NCBI GenBank assembly: GCA_029239675.1
Contig: JARBUM010000007.1
Location: 1-64,000 of the forward strand
DNA: 64,000 nucleotides
Direction: 5' to 3'
Origin: Pelosinus sp.
GTDB lineage: Bacteria > Bacillota > Negativicutes > DSM-13327
Shown: positions 6,761-17,441 of the stretch, piece after piece
Position numbering within the stretch: the stretch's first letter is position 1
Layout of the letters: each line of letters starts with the position of its first letter
Program-made: the position numbers and the translations under genes
Notes under the pieces: model-generated
Databases searched by the model: none
Seen by the model: the letters and a program-made list of their open reading frames with translations, nothing else
Told to the model about the DNA's origin: nothing

Positions 6761-9055
6761 ATGAAACTAAAAGCTTCTCTTTTAGCTTTCCTAACTATAG
6801 CAACCATTCTTTTTAGTGTGTATGTTTTTGCAAAGATTGAACAACAACAATATCAAGAAAAGGTCCGGGCAGAAGTGTTAGGTCAGTTGAGGGCTAGCCA
6901 GGCTAGATTAGAAGGTGGATTTAATTCAAGGTTGTTACTCGAAAAGGGACTGATTGCTTTTGTTCTGACTCACCTTGCAATAGACCCTCAGCATCGGATT
7001 ACCCAAGATGAAGTCAATCAATTTGGTGCAGAATTTTTGCCTCAACGTTCTGGGATAAAGAATTTTACCTTAATTCAAAACAATAAGATTACCCATGTCT
7101 ACCCTTTCGATGAATACAAGATGGTTATTGGAACAGATTTGTCTCGAATACCAGAGCAAAGTGAAGTATTGCAAAAGGTAATAGAGAAGCGAGGTACGGT
7201 AATTGCTGGTCCAGTTAATCTGTTAGAGGGCGGAGTGGGGTTAATTAGTCGCACCGCCATATATTGGACTCCTAAAGGTAGGACAGAGGCTGTTTATTGG
7301 GGACAAGCCAGCTTGGCTTTATCCCAGGATACATTATTTTCAGAAGCGGGACTTTATGAGCACTCAGACATGCTCAACTTTGCTATACGCGGCCGTGATG
7401 GGCTTGGCAAAGATGGCGAGGTATTTTGGGGCGACGAAAGAGTATTTGTTACTAATCCAGTAATTGTAAATGTGAAAGTTGCCAATGGATTTTGGCAGCT
7501 GGCAGCAGTACCTATGGGAGGTTGGGAACAAAATAGTCCGGCATTTCTTTGGATTTGGCTGATTGGTGGTTTTTTAGCTCTTTGTTCCGGAGCCTTAGTG
7601 TGGTTTTTAATATACTCTAAAGAAGTGCAAATCTCATTGCGGTGTAGTCAAGAAGATTTGATTGAAAGTGAAGAACAATTTCGCCAGATGTTTACCAAAC
7701 ATGAGGCTATCATGTATTTAGTAGATCCAAATACCTTAGATATTTTGGATGTAAATGAAGCGGCTCAAAGATTCTATGGTTATTCTTTAGAAATATTTAA
7801 AACTATGAAACTGAACAATTTTAATCTTCTTTCAATGATAGAGATAAAGGATATCCTTGATCATGCAAATAAACAGAAAGGTGGTCATTGGGAATATAAG
7901 CATCGCTTAGCAAATGGAGATATTCGCGATGTGGAAGTTAATTCAACACTGATTGAGTTAAAAACTAAGAAGTTTTTCTTTTCTATTGTTCATGACATAT
8001 CCGAACGTAAAAAAGCAGAAGAACAATTACGGTACATCACCTTCCATGATTCACTTACAGAGTTGTATGCCAGATCCTATTTTGAAGAAGAGATGAGGCG
8101 GATTGATACACGCCGGGATGGAGCAGTCGGCTTAATTGTTTGCGATCTAGATGGGTTGAAGCTGGTAAATGATACATTAGGTCATGCAAGTGGGGACCAA
8201 ATGCTCATTAACACCGCCAATATTCTTAAGTATTGTTTCCGTGACAGCGATGTTATAGCAAGAGTAGGTGGCGATGAATTTGTTGTAATCATGGAAGGTA
8301 TCACCAAAGAACGTATAGAAGTTGCTTGTGAAAGATTGAAGAATGGGATCCGAATGAACAATGAAGCAAATCAGGGGGTGCCCGTTAGTTTATCCATTGG
8401 GTTTGCAATAAGTACTGGTCCTTCCTTATCTATGAAAGAGTTATTTAAAGAAGCAGATAATAATATGTATCGAGAAAAGTTGAATCGTAGCCAAAAAGCG
8501 CGCAGTGCAATCCTGCAAACTGTGATGAATCTCTTAGCAGCACGAGATTTTATTATAGATGGCCATGGTGAGCGTTTGCAAGAAATGGTTTCTAACCTTG
8601 CAAAGGCAGTGGGCTTGTCCAAAAGAAAAATAAGCGATTTGCAACTCTTGGCCCAATTTCATGACATTGGTAAAGTAGGTATATCGGAGAGCATTCTGAT
8701 GAAGGAAGAGGCACTTACACCAGAGGAATTGATGGAAATGCGGCGGCATTGTGAGATTGGGCAGCGAATTGCGTTGTCTGCACCTGATCTTACTTCTATT
8801 GCAGATTGGATTTTGAAACATCAGGAATGGTGGGATGGTACTGGATATCCCTTAGGTATAGCAGGTGAAGATATTCCATTAGAATGCCGCATACTTGCTA
8901 TTGCAGATGCCTACGATGTAATGACGAACGATAGACCTTACCGTAAGGCTATGGAACCGGAAATGGCTATTGCAGAGATAAAGCGTTGTTCAGGAACCCA
9001 GTTTGATCCTATGCTAGTGGAAAAATTCTGCGAGATTATGAGGACAGTTGAGTAG
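6761..9055 (+). CDS. CHASE-PAS-GGDEF-HD-GYP c-di-GMP enzyme
   Basis: This is a 764-residue membrane sensor. A first membrane segment (about 5-25) and a second (about 260-280) flank an extracytoplasmic CHASE-type domain. PAS (about 300-415), GGDEF (about 420-580) and HD-GYP (about 590-764) domains follow. The cyclase site is RVGGDEF with an RDSD inhibitory site five residues before GGDEF. The phosphodiesterase part has HDIGK, but the usual HHE is HQE in KHQEWWDGTGYP, as in some PAS-GGDEF-HD proteins. It could both make and break c-di-GMP. The ATG at 6761 follows GGAGG; a GTG at 6749 lies upstream of that site. A GEMM-like remnant precedes it. Confidence 0.9.
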   Translation: MKLKASLLAFLTIATILFSVYVFAKIEQQQYQEKVRAEVLGQLRASQARLEGGFNSRLLLEKGLIAFVLTHLAIDPQHRITQDEVNQFGAEFLPQRSGIKNFTLIQNNKITHVYPFDEYKMVIGTDLSRIPEQSEVLQKVIEKRGTVIAGPVNLLEGGVGLISRTAIYWTPKGRTEAVYWGQASLALSQDTLFSEAGLYEHSDMLNFAIRGRDGLGKDGEVFWGDERVFVTNPVIVNVKVANGFWQLAAVPMGGWEQNSPAFLWIWLIGGFLALCSGALVWFLIYSKEVQISLRCSQEDLIESEEQFRQMFTKHEAIMYLVDPNTLDILDVNEAAQRFYGYSLEIFKTMKLNNFNLLSMIEIKDILDHANKQKGGHWEYKHRLANGDIRDVEVNSTLIELKTKKFFFSIVHDISERKKAEEQLRYITFHDSLTELYARSYFEEEMRRIDTRRDGAVGLIVCDLDGLKLVNDTLGHASGDQMLINTANILKYCFRDSDVIARVGGDEFVVIMEGITKERIEVACERLKNGIRMNNEANQGVPVSLSIGFAISTGPSLSMKELFKEADNNMYREKLNRSQKARSAILQTVMNLLAARDFIIDGHGERLQEMVSNLAKAVGLSKRKISDLQLLAQFHDIGKVGISESILMKEEALTPEELMEMRRHCEIGQRIALSAPDLTSIADWILKHQEWWDGTGYPLGIAGEDIPLECRILAIADAYDVMTNDRPYRKAMEPEMAIAEIKRCSGTQFDPMLVEKFCEIMRTVE

Positions 9056-9120
9056 AATTAATACATTAGAATAATTACTCTAAATCAAAGCAGATAATAC
9101 AGATTATAGAAAAAAAGTTA

Positions 9121-9163
9121 TTGCATTATTATTCATGCATAATGTATAATTATAAACATTACG
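9121..9163 (+). promoter_or_regulatory. arg operon promoter with possible ArgR operator
   Basis: TTGCAT (9121-9126) and TATAAT (9145-9150) are spaced by 18 bases, a good housekeeping promoter, 28 bases before the argC start. The overlapping AT-rich stretch with ATTCATGCATAATGTATAATTA has partial dyad symmetry like arginine boxes. The promoter call is reasonable; the ArgR site is inference. Confidence 0.5.
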
Positions 9164-9177
9164 AGGAGGGGACGGTA

Positions 9178-10209
9178 ATGAAAGTAAGTGTTATCGGCGC
9201 AACAGGGTATACTGGAGCAGAGTTATTACGAATATTAGCGAATCATCCGGAGGTTGAGATTGCTAGTATTACTTCAGAAAGCCATACTGGCACAAGTATT
9301 ACAGAGATATATCCTCATTTGACGGGGTTTTATGATAAAAAATTAACGAGTATGACAGATAGTAATCAATTTGCTGATAGTCAGGCCGTATTTATTGGCT
9401 TGCCTCATGGGCATGCAATGGGGATTGGAAAACAGTTAGCAGAGCAGGGCATTAGAGTAATTGATTTAGGGGCTGATTATCGTTTTCGCGATGAATCCGT
9501 ATATGAGGCATGGTATAAAGTAGAGCATACTCACCGAAACTCTGGTGCTGTATATGGTTTAACTGAGTTGTATCGTCAGCAAATAAAGACGGCAAGCATT
9601 GTGGGTAATGCAGGTTGTTATACCACGGCTAGCATTCTAGCGTTAGCTCCTTTAGCTAAATTTCACTTAATTGATACTAAGAACATTGTTGTAGATGCGA
9701 AATCAGGCGTTTCAGGTGCAGGGCGTGGACTTAGTTTAAACACTCATTTTGCAGAGATGTCTGAGAATCTGAAAGCTTATAATATAGGGGGACATCGGCA
9801 TACACCGGAAATTGAGCAGGCACTACAGGAGATTGCAGGTAAGGAATCCCTGATTAGCTTTACTCCTCATTTGATTCCCATGTCAAGAGGAATCTTGAGC
9901 ACTTGCTATGCTACGTTACAAGAGGGTGTAAAAGCCGAAGATATTGATCAGGCCTTTTATGAAATGTATGGCCAAGAATACTTTATCAGATTATTAGGAC
10001 GAGGCGGATACCCAGCTGTGAAGCATACTCGTGGGTCCAATTTCTGTGATTTAGGCTGGCATATTGATCCTCGCACCAATAGGGTAGTTGTAGTATCAGC
10101 CATTGATAACTTAGTGAAAGGTGCAGCTGGTCAGGCTGTGCAAAATTTAAATGTAATGTTTGGTTTTGATGAAGGCAGCGGCTTGAAGCAAGTTGCGCTG
10201 TATCCTTGA
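9178..10209 (+). CDS. argC: N-acetyl-gamma-glutamyl-phosphate reductase
   Basis: This enzyme reduces N-acetylglutamyl phosphate to the semialdehyde with NADPH, the third step of arginine synthesis. The protein has 343 residues and starts MKVSVIGATGYTGAELLR, a Rossmann nucleotide-binding turn. The catalytic Cys lies in VGNAGCYTTA and a conserved His in GGHRHTPEIEQ. The start follows GAGGAGGGG. The longer frame from 9121 would run through the promoter and is rejected. It is first of a seven-gene arginine operon with gaps of 14 to about 60 bases or overlaps. Confidence 0.97.
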   Translation: MKVSVIGATGYTGAELLRILANHPEVEIASITSESHTGTSITEIYPHLTGFYDKKLTSMTDSNQFADSQAVFIGLPHGHAMGIGKQLAEQGIRVIDLGADYRFRDESVYEAWYKVEHTHRNSGAVYGLTELYRQQIKTASIVGNAGCYTTASILALAPLAKFHLIDTKNIVVDAKSGVSGAGRGLSLNTHFAEMSENLKAYNIGGHRHTPEIEQALQEIAGKESLISFTPHLIPMSRGILSTCYATLQEGVKAEDIDQAFYEMYGQEYFIRLLGRGGYPAVKHTRGSNFCDLGWHIDPRTNRVVVVSAIDNLVKGAAGQAVQNLNVMFGFDEGSGLKQVALYP

Positions 10210-10238
10210 TGAGATAGAAATTATAAGGAGGTTTATTT

Positions 10239-11444
10239 ATGTATACAGAAATTAAAGGCGGTATTACAGCGCCTAAAGGGTTTAAGGCTGCTGGGGTGCA
10301 GGCTGGGATAAAAAAGAGCGGTAAACATGATGTAGCTGTTATTTATAGTACAGTACCTGCTAGTGTAGCAGGAGTGTGCACAACCAATACAATGGCAGCA
10401 GCTCCGGTGGCTGTATCTCGTTTAGCTTTTGAAAACGGCATCGCTTCCGCCATTGTGGTGAATTCAGGCTGCGCGAATGCTTGTACGGGTGAACAAGGGC
10501 TTGCGGATGCTAAGACGATGGTTCAAGTAACAGCAGACCTTTTGAATGTACCAAAGGAAGATGTTTTAGTGGCATCAACTGGAATTATTGGCGTAACGTT
10601 GCCAATGGAAAAAATAACAGAGGGTATTAAAGCAGCCGTTGCCCAGTTAGGTCCAGACGAACAGGAAAAATCGATGTTAGCGATTATGACTACGGATACC
10701 TTTCCTAAGCATTGTGCTTATGAGTTCGAGTTAGGCGGTGTGCCTGTACGAATTGCCGGTATTGCCAAAGGATCAGGAATGATTCATCCTAACATGGCTA
10801 CGATGTTGGCTTTTATCACGACGGATGTTGCAATTGCTCCTGCTATGCTTAAACAGGCATTAACAGATGCAGTGAATGTATCTTTTAATATGATCTCAGT
10901 TGATGGAGACACTAGTACTAATGATATGGCAAGTGTACTTGCAAATGGCTTAGCTGGTAATAAACTAATTGAGACTGCAGATGAAGATTATGTTACCTTT
11001 ACTAAAGTTTTAACAGATGTATGCATCTATTTGGCAAAACAGATCGTTGTTGATGGCGAAGGTGCGACTAAATTCTTAGAATTAAATGTGACAGGAGCTG
11101 TAAATTTTGCAGATGCCAAAAAGACGGCTATGGCAATTGCGAAATCACCTCTTGTTAAAACTGCCTTTTTTGGTCAAGACGCCAATTGGGGACGGATTTT
11201 ATGCGCAGTAGGTTATTCTGAGGCAGCCGCTGATCCTACGAAAATATCCTTATCGATTGGTGATTTGACCATTGTAAAACAAGGCTTGGGTATTAAAATC
11301 GATGAACAAGAACTAAAGAAGATTATGGCTGAACACGAAATTAAAGTCGTGGTAGACTTAGGGTTAGGTCAGGCAGAAGCCACTATGTGGACTTGTGATT
11401 TTTCCTATGAATATGTGAAAATTAATGGAGAATATCATACATAA
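10239..11444 (+). CDS. argJ: Bifunctional ornithine acetyltransferase / N-acetylglutamate synthase
   Basis: ArgJ recycles the acetyl group from N-acetylornithine to glutamate and can also use acetyl-CoA, so no argA or argE is needed here. The 401-residue precursor contains KGSGMIHPNMATML. The protein is known to cleave itself before the Thr of the ATML motif, giving alpha and beta chains. GDTSTNDMAS is another conserved block. AAGGAGG lies 8 bases before the ATG. The gene sits between argC and argB in the usual cyclic-pathway order. Confidence 0.97.
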   Translation: MYTEIKGGITAPKGFKAAGVQAGIKKSGKHDVAVIYSTVPASVAGVCTTNTMAAAPVAVSRLAFENGIASAIVVNSGCANACTGEQGLADAKTMVQVTADLLNVPKEDVLVASTGIIGVTLPMEKITEGIKAAVAQLGPDEQEKSMLAIMTTDTFPKHCAYEFELGGVPVRIAGIAKGSGMIHPNMATMLAFITTDVAIAPAMLKQALTDAVNVSFNMISVDGDTSTNDMASVLANGLAGNKLIETADEDYVTFTKVLTDVCIYLAKQIVVDGEGATKFLELNVTGAVNFADAKKTAMAIAKSPLVKTAFFGQDANWGRILCAVGYSEAAADPTKISLSIGDLTIVKQGLGIKIDEQELKKIMAEHEIKVVVDLGLGQAEATMWTCDFSYEYVKINGEYHT

Positions 11445-11458
11445 TAGGAGGTAGAGAT

Positions 11459-12340
11459 TTGAAAAGTTTAGAAACTGCGGCGGTATTAATTGAAACATTG
11501 CCTTACATGCAGGACTTTTATGGCAAAACAGTTGTGATTAAATATGGTGGTAATGCCATGATTAACAGTGAACTCAAAAATAGTGTAATTCAAGATATTA
11601 CATTATTAAAATATGTAGGTATGAGACCGATTGTTGTACATGGCGGCGGTCCAGAAATCACTAGTGTTTTAAATAAATTTGGCAAAAAGACGGAATTTGT
11701 TAGTGGTCTTAGGGTCACTGATGAAGAAACCGTATCCATAGCGGAAATGGTGCTAGTGGGAAAAATTAATACAGAAATCGTGAATTTATTAAATCGGCAC
11801 GGTTCTAAGGCTGTAGGTTTAAGTGGGAAAGATGCTAATTTAATTAAAGCAAAAAAGCATTTTGCTGAAGTTCATGAGAATGGCAAAGTGAACATGGTAG
11901 ACATTGGCTTTGTGGGTGAAGTAGAAAGTATTAACACTGACATACTCAATACCCTCATCGACAGCGGTTATATTCCTGTTATTGCTCCTATTGGTGTAGG
12001 AAAGAATGGGGAGAGTTACAACATAAATGCTGATTATGTAGCAGGTGAAGTAGCAGGTGCCCTAGGCGCTGAAAAACTATTAATGTTAACAGATGTAGAA
12101 GGTATCTACCGTGATTATCAAGATAAAAGCTCATTTATCTCCTCTTTATCTCTCGAGGAAGCCCAGCAGATGATAGCAGATGGTTGCATTGGAGGCGGCA
12201 TGATTCCTAAGGTGGAAACATGCATCAAAGCCTTGCAAGGCGGTACGGCTAAAACTCACATTATTGACGGACGTCAACCCCATTCCATATTGCTTGAAAT
12301 TTTCACATCCCAAGGTATCGGTACACAGGTTGTAAAATAA
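11459..12340 (+). CDS. argB: Acetylglutamate kinase
   Basis: ArgB phosphorylates N-acetylglutamate and is the usual arginine feedback target. The 293-residue protein shows the amino-acid kinase motifs VIKYGGNAM, VHGGGPEIT and the TDVEGIYRD nucleotide loop. The N-terminal extension MKSLETAAVLIETLPYMQ resembles the helix that makes arginine-sensitive hexamers in other bacteria, so feedback inhibition is likely. The start is TTG, with AGGAGGT 5 bases upstream, and no ATG fits. Confidence 0.97.
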   Translation: MKSLETAAVLIETLPYMQDFYGKTVVIKYGGNAMINSELKNSVIQDITLLKYVGMRPIVVHGGGPEITSVLNKFGKKTEFVSGLRVTDEETVSIAEMVLVGKINTEIVNLLNRHGSKAVGLSGKDANLIKAKKHFAEVHENGKVNMVDIGFVGEVESINTDILNTLIDSGYIPVIAPIGVGKNGESYNINADYVAGEVAGALGAEKLLMLTDVEGIYRDYQDKSSFISSLSLEEAQQMIADGCIGGGMIPKVETCIKALQGGTAKTHIIDGRQPHSILLEIFTSQGIGTQVVK

Positions 12341-12355
12341 GGAGGGCGTAATGTT

Positions 12356-13546
12356 GTGAATACACAAGATATTATTCAAAGGGTTGAGGACCATTACATG
12401 CCGGTATTTGCCCGCTACAATATTGTATTGTCTCATGGCGAAGGTCCTTATGTGTATGATAATGATGGTAAGCAATATTTAGATTTTTTAGCAGGGATTG
12501 CTGTAAATGTGCTAGGGCATGCTCATCCTGCCTTGGTGGCAGCCATAACTAAGCAGGCTGGAAAGCTGATTCATTGCTCTAACCTGTATTACACAGAAGT
12601 TCAGGCTAAACTAGTGAGAAATTTAGTGGCAGTCAGTGGCTTAGACAAGGTATTTTTGGCAAACAGTGGAGCAGAAGCCAATGAAGGCGCTATTAAACTG
12701 GCCCGTAAGTATGCAAAGAAAAATAATGATGGTAAGTTTGAAATTATTACAGCCCAACATTGTTTTCACGGTAGAACCTTAGCGACGCTCACGGCCACTG
12801 CACAGCCAAAATATCAAGAAGGGTACGAACCTTTGCCTGGTGGCTTTAGCTATGTGCCATATAATGATATAGAAGCTCTAAAGGCTGCTGTAACGGAAAA
12901 TACCTGTGCTATTCTTCTTGAGCCGATTCAAGGAGAAGGCGGTATTAACATGCCGGATGACAACTATTTACAACAGGTACGCGAATTGTGTGATCAAAAG
13001 GGAGTACTTTTAATTTTAGATGAGATTCAAACAGGTATGGGGCGTACTGGTACCATGTTTGCTTATCAGCAATATGGGATTGTTCCTGATATTGTTACAT
13101 TGGCAAAAGGCTTAGGTGGCGGCGTGCCAATTGGTGCTTTTATTGCTAGTGATAAAGTAGCATCTTCTTTTAAAAGTGGTGATCATGGCTCCACCTTTGG
13201 CGGCAATCCATTAGCTTCTGCGGCAGGTAATGCAGTATTAGCAGCCATTGAAGAAGAAGGCTTGCTAGAAAACGCTAAAACAGTAGGAAACTACTTAGAA
13301 AAGGGATTGTTAGTCTTACAAACAAAATATCCTAAATTGATTACTCAGGTACGGGGCAAAGGCTTGATGTTAGGGGCTCAGTTAACCGTACCAGGCAGAG
13401 ATATTGTAAATTCTTGCCTAGAGAAAGGTGTCATTATAAATTGCACAGCAGGTGATGTACTGCGGTTTGTGCCACCACTCAATATTAAAAGAGTTCATGT
13501 GGATGAAGTGCTGGCTGTGTTAGATGCAGTGCTGGCAAGTCTATAG
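12356..13546 (+). CDS. argD: Acetylornithine aminotransferase
   Basis: This is a class III PLP transaminase of 396 residues, making N-acetylornithine from the semialdehyde. Visible motifs are NSGAEANEGAIKLARKYA, a LDEIQTGMGRTG cofactor stretch and TLAKGLGGG with the Schiff-base Lys. The start is GTG at 12356, because the nearby ATG at 12351 reads ATG-TTG-TGA and stops at once. GGAGGG is 9 bases upstream. Overlap of that ATG trinucleotide with the true start is a curiosity, not a gene. Confidence 0.96.
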   Translation: MNTQDIIQRVEDHYMPVFARYNIVLSHGEGPYVYDNDGKQYLDFLAGIAVNVLGHAHPALVAAITKQAGKLIHCSNLYYTEVQAKLVRNLVAVSGLDKVFLANSGAEANEGAIKLARKYAKKNNDGKFEIITAQHCFHGRTLATLTATAQPKYQEGYEPLPGGFSYVPYNDIEALKAAVTENTCAILLEPIQGEGGINMPDDNYLQQVRELCDQKGVLLILDEIQTGMGRTGTMFAYQQYGIVPDIVTLAKGLGGGVPIGAFIASDKVASSFKSGDHGSTFGGNPLASAAGNAVLAAIEEEGLLENAKTVGNYLEKGLLVLQTKYPKLITQVRGKGLMLGAQLTVPGRDIVNSCLEKGVIINCTAGDVLRFVPPLNIKRVHVDEVLAVLDAVLASL

Positions 13547-13605
13547 GAATAAAAAAAGATAGTTATGTCCCAAGGCTGATATGACTATGTATGGGGGTTA
13601 TTATC

Positions 13606-14538
13606 GTGGGTATCGAGGTGAAAGATTTATTATCCGTTCATGATTTATCAACAAAGGAAATCAATGACATACTAGACTTGGCTAAGACGCTGAAAGCACA
13701 ACTAAAAAACGGTGAACAGCATCATTTATTAAAAGGCAAAACGCTGGGGATGATTTTTCAAAAAGCATCTACCCGTACCAGAGTTTCTTTTGAAGTAGGT
13801 ATGTGGCAGCTTGGTGGTGCAGCGTTGTTTTTAAATGCCAATGATATGCAAATCGGCCGAGGAGAGCCTGTCAAAGATACTGCCCGTGTATTATCACGGT
13901 ATGTAGATGGCATCATGATTCGTACCTTTTCCCATGATGAGGTGATAGAGCTGGCAGAGTTTGCTACGGTACCAGTGATTAATGCTCTAACAGATTTAAT
14001 GCATCCTTGCCAAGCCTTAACGGATATCTTCACAGTTCTGGAACATAAAGGAACATTGCAAGGCTTGAAAATGGTTTATATCGGTGATGGCAACAATATG
14101 GTAAATTCTTTATTACAGGCCTGTGCGAAGGTGGGCATGAACATTTCTATTGCTACACCAAAAGGTTATGAGCCTGATGCTGCTATTGTAGCTGAAGCAC
14201 TAACAGATGCAGCAGTTACTGGCAGTAAAATTGAGATATGTGAAGATCCTTTCCTTGCAGCGAAGGATGCAGATGTGCTGTATACAGATGTTTGGGCTAG
14301 TATGGGCAAAGAAATAGAGCAGGAAGATCGAAGAGAGGTTTTTGCCCACTATCAAATAAATCAAGAAGTGATGAACGTTGCTAAACCCGATGCCATCGTT
14401 TTACACTGCTTGCCAGCTCACAGAGGGGAAGAAATTACGGAAGATGTATTAGAAAGCAAGCATTCTGTAGTTTTCGATCAAGCAGAAAATCGTTTGCACG
14501 TACAAAAAGCGATAATGGTATTATTAATGGGAAAATAA
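13606..14538 (+). CDS. argF: Ornithine carbamoyltransferase
   Basis: ArgF joins ornithine and carbamoyl phosphate to citrulline. The 310-residue protein has the carbamoyl-phosphate loop STRTRVSFE, the [11 protein letters not shown] block and the [12 protein letters not shown] ornithine motif. I prefer the GTG at 13606, 8 bases after GGGGGT. An ATG at 13591 would add five residues but has no ribosome site. The carbamoyl phosphate synthetase genes carA and carB are not in this window. Confidence 0.96.
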   Translation: MGIEVKDLLSVHDLSTKEINDILDLAKTLKAQLKNGEQHHLLKGKTLGMIFQKASTRTRVSFEVGMWQLGGAALFLNANDMQIGRGEPVKDTARVLSRYVDGIMIRTFSHDEVIELAEFATVPVINALTDLMHPCQALTDIFTVLEHKGTLQGLKMVYIGDGNNMVNSLLQACAKVGMNISIATPKGYEPDAAIVAEALTDAAVTGSKIEICEDPFLAAKDADVLYTDVWASMGKEIEQEDRREVFAHYQINQEVMNVAKPDAIVLHCLPAHRGEEITEDVLESKHSVVFDQAENRLHVQKAIMVLLMGK

Positions 14539-14564
14539 AAAATTTACATAAGGAGATTATAAGT

Positions 14565-15779
14565 ATGAGTGAAATTAAAAAAGTGGTATTGGCTTATTCA
14601 GGAGGATTGGATACCTCCGTTATTATTCCATGGTTGAAAGAAAACTATAACTGCGAAGTAATTGCCATGTGTGCTGATGTAGGCCAAGGAGATGAATTGG
14701 CACCTGTACACGATAAGGCCCTTAAATCAGGAGCTAGCAAAGTATATATTGAAGATTTAAAACAAGAGTTTGTAGAAAGCTATGTTTGGCCTACTTTGAA
14801 AGCTGGTGCTGTGTATGAAGGAAAATACCTATTAGGCACTTCTTTTGCTAGACCGATTATCGCTAAAGCTTTAGTAGCTATTGCGGAAAAAGAAGGGGCA
14901 GATGCTATTGCCCATGGCGCAACAGGCAAAGGGAATGACCAAGTACGCTTTGAACTTACTGTAAAAGCCTTGGCACCTCATCTAAAGATTATTGCTCCTT
15001 GGAGACTGTGGGATATTCGTTCTCGTGAGGATGCTTTTGATTATGCAGAAAAGCACAACATTCCGATTCCAGTAGCTAAGAGCCGTCCATATAGCATGGA
15101 TCGTAATATCTGGCATTTAAGTCATGAAGGTGCAGATTTAGAAAATCCAGCAAATGCACCGATGGATGATGTGTACATGGTATCAAACTCTCCTGAAAAT
15201 GCACCAGACAAAGCGGCTTATGTAGACATCTGCTTTGAGAAAGGTATTCCCGTAGCCGTTGATGGTGAAAGACTGGGTGCAGTTGCATTGCTAGAAAAAC
15301 TAAATGCCATAGGTGCAGAACATGGTATTGGTATTACGGATATTGTAGAAAATCGTTTGGTAGGTATGAAATCTCGTGGCGTATATGAAAATCCAGGTGG
15401 ATCTATTTTGTACTATGCACATAGAGAATTAGAATATTTGACACTAGATCGAGCAACGATGCATTATAAAGAGCAAGTAGCCATTCGTTATGCAGAACTT
15501 GTATATGATGGCATGTGGTTCTCTCCACTAAAGGAATCCTTAGATGCATTTGTTAATTCCACGCAACAGACGGTAACAGGTACTGTTCGTTTGAAATTAT
15601 ATAAAGGTAACATTATGAGTGCTGGAAGCAAATCTCCATACTCCTTGTATCATGAAGGGTTTGTAACATTTGGTCGTGACGAAGTGTACAACCAAAAAGA
15701 TGCAGAAGGATTTATTAACCTTTTCGGCTTACCATTGAAAGTAAGAGCGTTAATGTTGAAAGAGGCGGAGAAGAAATGA
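14565..15779 (+). CDS. argG: Argininosuccinate synthase
   Basis: ArgG condenses citrulline and aspartate using ATP. The 404-residue protein has the N-type ATP pyrophosphatase loop AYSGGLDTS, then [15 protein letters not shown] and [10 protein letters not shown] blocks conserved in the family. AAGGAG is 8 bases before the ATG. Its last four bases overlap the argH start (ATGA), so the two are translationally coupled. Confidence 0.97.
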   Translation: MSEIKKVVLAYSGGLDTSVIIPWLKENYNCEVIAMCADVGQGDELAPVHDKALKSGASKVYIEDLKQEFVESYVWPTLKAGAVYEGKYLLGTSFARPIIAKALVAIAEKEGADAIAHGATGKGNDQVRFELTVKALAPHLKIIAPWRLWDIRSREDAFDYAEKHNIPIPVAKSRPYSMDRNIWHLSHEGADLENPANAPMDDVYMVSNSPENAPDKAAYVDICFEKGIPVAVDGERLGAVALLEKLNAIGAEHGIGITDIVENRLVGMKSRGVYENPGGSILYYAHRELEYLTLDRATMHYKEQVAIRYAELVYDGMWFSPLKESLDAFVNSTQQTVTGTVRLKLYKGNIMSAGSKSPYSLYHEGFVTFGRDEVYNQKDAEGFINLFGLPLKVRALMLKEAEKK

Positions 15780-17191
15780 GTAAATTATGGGGCGGTAGAT
15801 TTGCCAAAAATACAGATGTAATGGTGGAGGAATTTACCTCCTCCATTTCTTTTGACCAGCGTATGTATGCAGAAGATATTGCAGGCAGCATTGCTCATGC
15901 TACTATGCTGGCTAAATGCGGGATTATTGCACAAGAAGAAGCAGATACGATTATTGAAGGACTCAAAACAATTTTAGCAGACATCGAAGCGGGAAATTTT
16001 AGTTTTGAAATATCCTTAGAAGACATACATATGAATATAGAAAAGCGTCTAACGGAACGAATTGGGGCAGTAGGTGGTAAACTGCATACCGCCCGCAGTC
16101 GTAATGACCAAGTTGCTTTAGATACTCATATGTATCTAAAACATGAAATTGGAGCAATCGGTACACTTATCCAAGACTTACAACAAGCTCTTGTAGAAGT
16201 GGCGCAAAAATACCAATCTGTAGTTATGCCTGGGTATACTCATTTACAACGGGCGCAGCCAATCTTATTTTCCCATCATATGATGGCATACTTCTTCATG
16301 CTGACGCGAGATTTTAGACGTCTAAAAGGTGTATGGGAAGGCGCAGATATGATGCCATTAGGTGCAGGAGCATTAGCTGGTACGACCTTCCCTATTGACA
16401 GACATTTTGTGGCAGACCAGCTGAATTTTAGCAAAGTATATGAAAATAGTATGGATGCTGTCAGTGATCGAGACTATATCTTAGAATTCTTATCTTGTGC
16501 ATCTATCCTAATGATGCATTTAAGCCGCATCAGCGAAGAAATCATTCTCTGGTCTTCTACAGAATTTTCCTTTATTGAACTGGATGATAGCCATTGTACT
16601 GGTTCTAGCATTATGCCGCAGAAGAAAAACCCAGATGTTGCAGAACTAGTTCGTGGGAAAACAGGGCGGGTTTATGGTCATTTGATGGCATTATTGACTA
16701 CTGCAAAAGGCTTGCCATTAGCTTACAATAAAGACTTGCAAGAAGATAAAGAAGGTATGTTTGATACCATTGATACTTTAAAATTTAGTTTAAGTGTTTA
16801 TGCTTCTATGCTAAGAGCCATGAAAGTAAATGAACAAGTGATGGGCTCTGCGGTACGTAATGATTTTTCCAATGCTACGGATATGGCTGATTATCTGGTG
16901 AAAAAAGGATTGCCTTTCCGCCAAGCCCATGAAGTAGTAGGGAAATCTGTGGCCTACTGTCTAGGAAACAACAAATGGCTGATGGATTTATCCTTAGCTG
17001 AGTTTAAAGAGTTCTCACCCTTATTTGAAAGTGATATTTTAGAAGCTATAAAAGTAGAGACTTGTGTGGATGCTCGTAACTCCTATGGAGGAACTTCGTC
17101 CGCTGGAGTAAAACATCAATTTACGGTAGCTCAAGACACTTTAGCAAAACAACAAAGTGTTCTTGACATGTATACAAATAGCAATATATAA
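15776..17191 (+). CDS. argH: Argininosuccinate lyase
   Basis: ArgH releases arginine and fumarate in the last step. The 471-residue protein is a fumarase/aspartase superfamily member with [14 protein letters not shown] and the signature [11 protein letters not shown] that holds the catalytic Ser loop. It overlaps argG by four bases. It ends the operon; a two-hairpin repeat element follows about 45 bases later and could end the transcript. Confidence 0.97.
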   Translation: MSKLWGGRFAKNTDVMVEEFTSSISFDQRMYAEDIAGSIAHATMLAKCGIIAQEEADTIIEGLKTILADIEAGNFSFEISLEDIHMNIEKRLTERIGAVGGKLHTARSRNDQVALDTHMYLKHEIGAIGTLIQDLQQALVEVAQKYQSVVMPGYTHLQRAQPILFSHHMMAYFFMLTRDFRRLKGVWEGADMMPLGAGALAGTTFPIDRHFVADQLNFSKVYENSMDAVSDRDYILEFLSCASILMMHLSRISEEIILWSSTEFSFIELDDSHCTGSSIMPQKKNPDVAELVRGKTGRVYGHLMALLTTAKGLPLAYNKDLQEDKEGMFDTIDTLKFSLSVYASMLRAMKVNEQVMGSAVRNDFSNATDMADYLVKKGLPFRQAHEVVGKSVAYCLGNNKWLMDLSLAEFKEFSPLFESDILEAIKVETCVDARNSYGGTSSAGVKHQFTVAQDTLAKQQSVLDMYTNSNI

Positions 17192-17236
17192 TAAACATAA
17201 ATTATAGCAAAATAGTAAGCCTTGTAAAGTTTCTGT

Positions 17237-17417
17237 GGAATCAGGAAAGCAGCCTTTCTTGATTCCGCATAAGAACGACTAAGGCTTCTGTTTGCATCTG
17301 AGAACTTGGCTTGAGCCAAGTCTTTTCTTAGTAAATCAGTAAGTAGGATTCTCTGATTTATATGAGTACAACTAAGGTTTGTGCCTTGCTGAGGATTGGA
17401 ACAAGCCAAGTTTTCTA
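17237..17417 (+). repeat. Two-hairpin CGACTAAG element, copy B plus degenerate copy
   Basis: Hairpin 1 pairs GGAATCAGGAAAG with CTTTCTTGATTCC (17237-17266). It is followed by AAGAACGACTAAGGCTTC and hairpin 2, ACTTGGCT-TG-AGCCAAGT (17304-17321), with TCTTTTCTTA. This matches copy A near 567-660. A second degraded unit follows at about 17340-17417 (ACAACTAAGGTTTG, then CCAAGTTTTCT). Together they fill the argH-ilvE gap. No T-box (specifier hairpin and TGG bulge) was found here. Confidence 0.6.
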
Positions 17418-17441
17418 AAAAAGACAAGGAGGCACTCTAAT

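Noticed and set aside
12351-12359. ATG start for argD at 12351
   Set aside because: It reads ATG-TTG-TGA and stops at once; the GTG at 12356 is the usable start.
17192-17441. T-box or other amino-acid riboswitch before ilvE
   Set aside because: The leader is filled by the two-hairpin repeat element; no T-box sequence, specifier loop or UGGN bulge was found.
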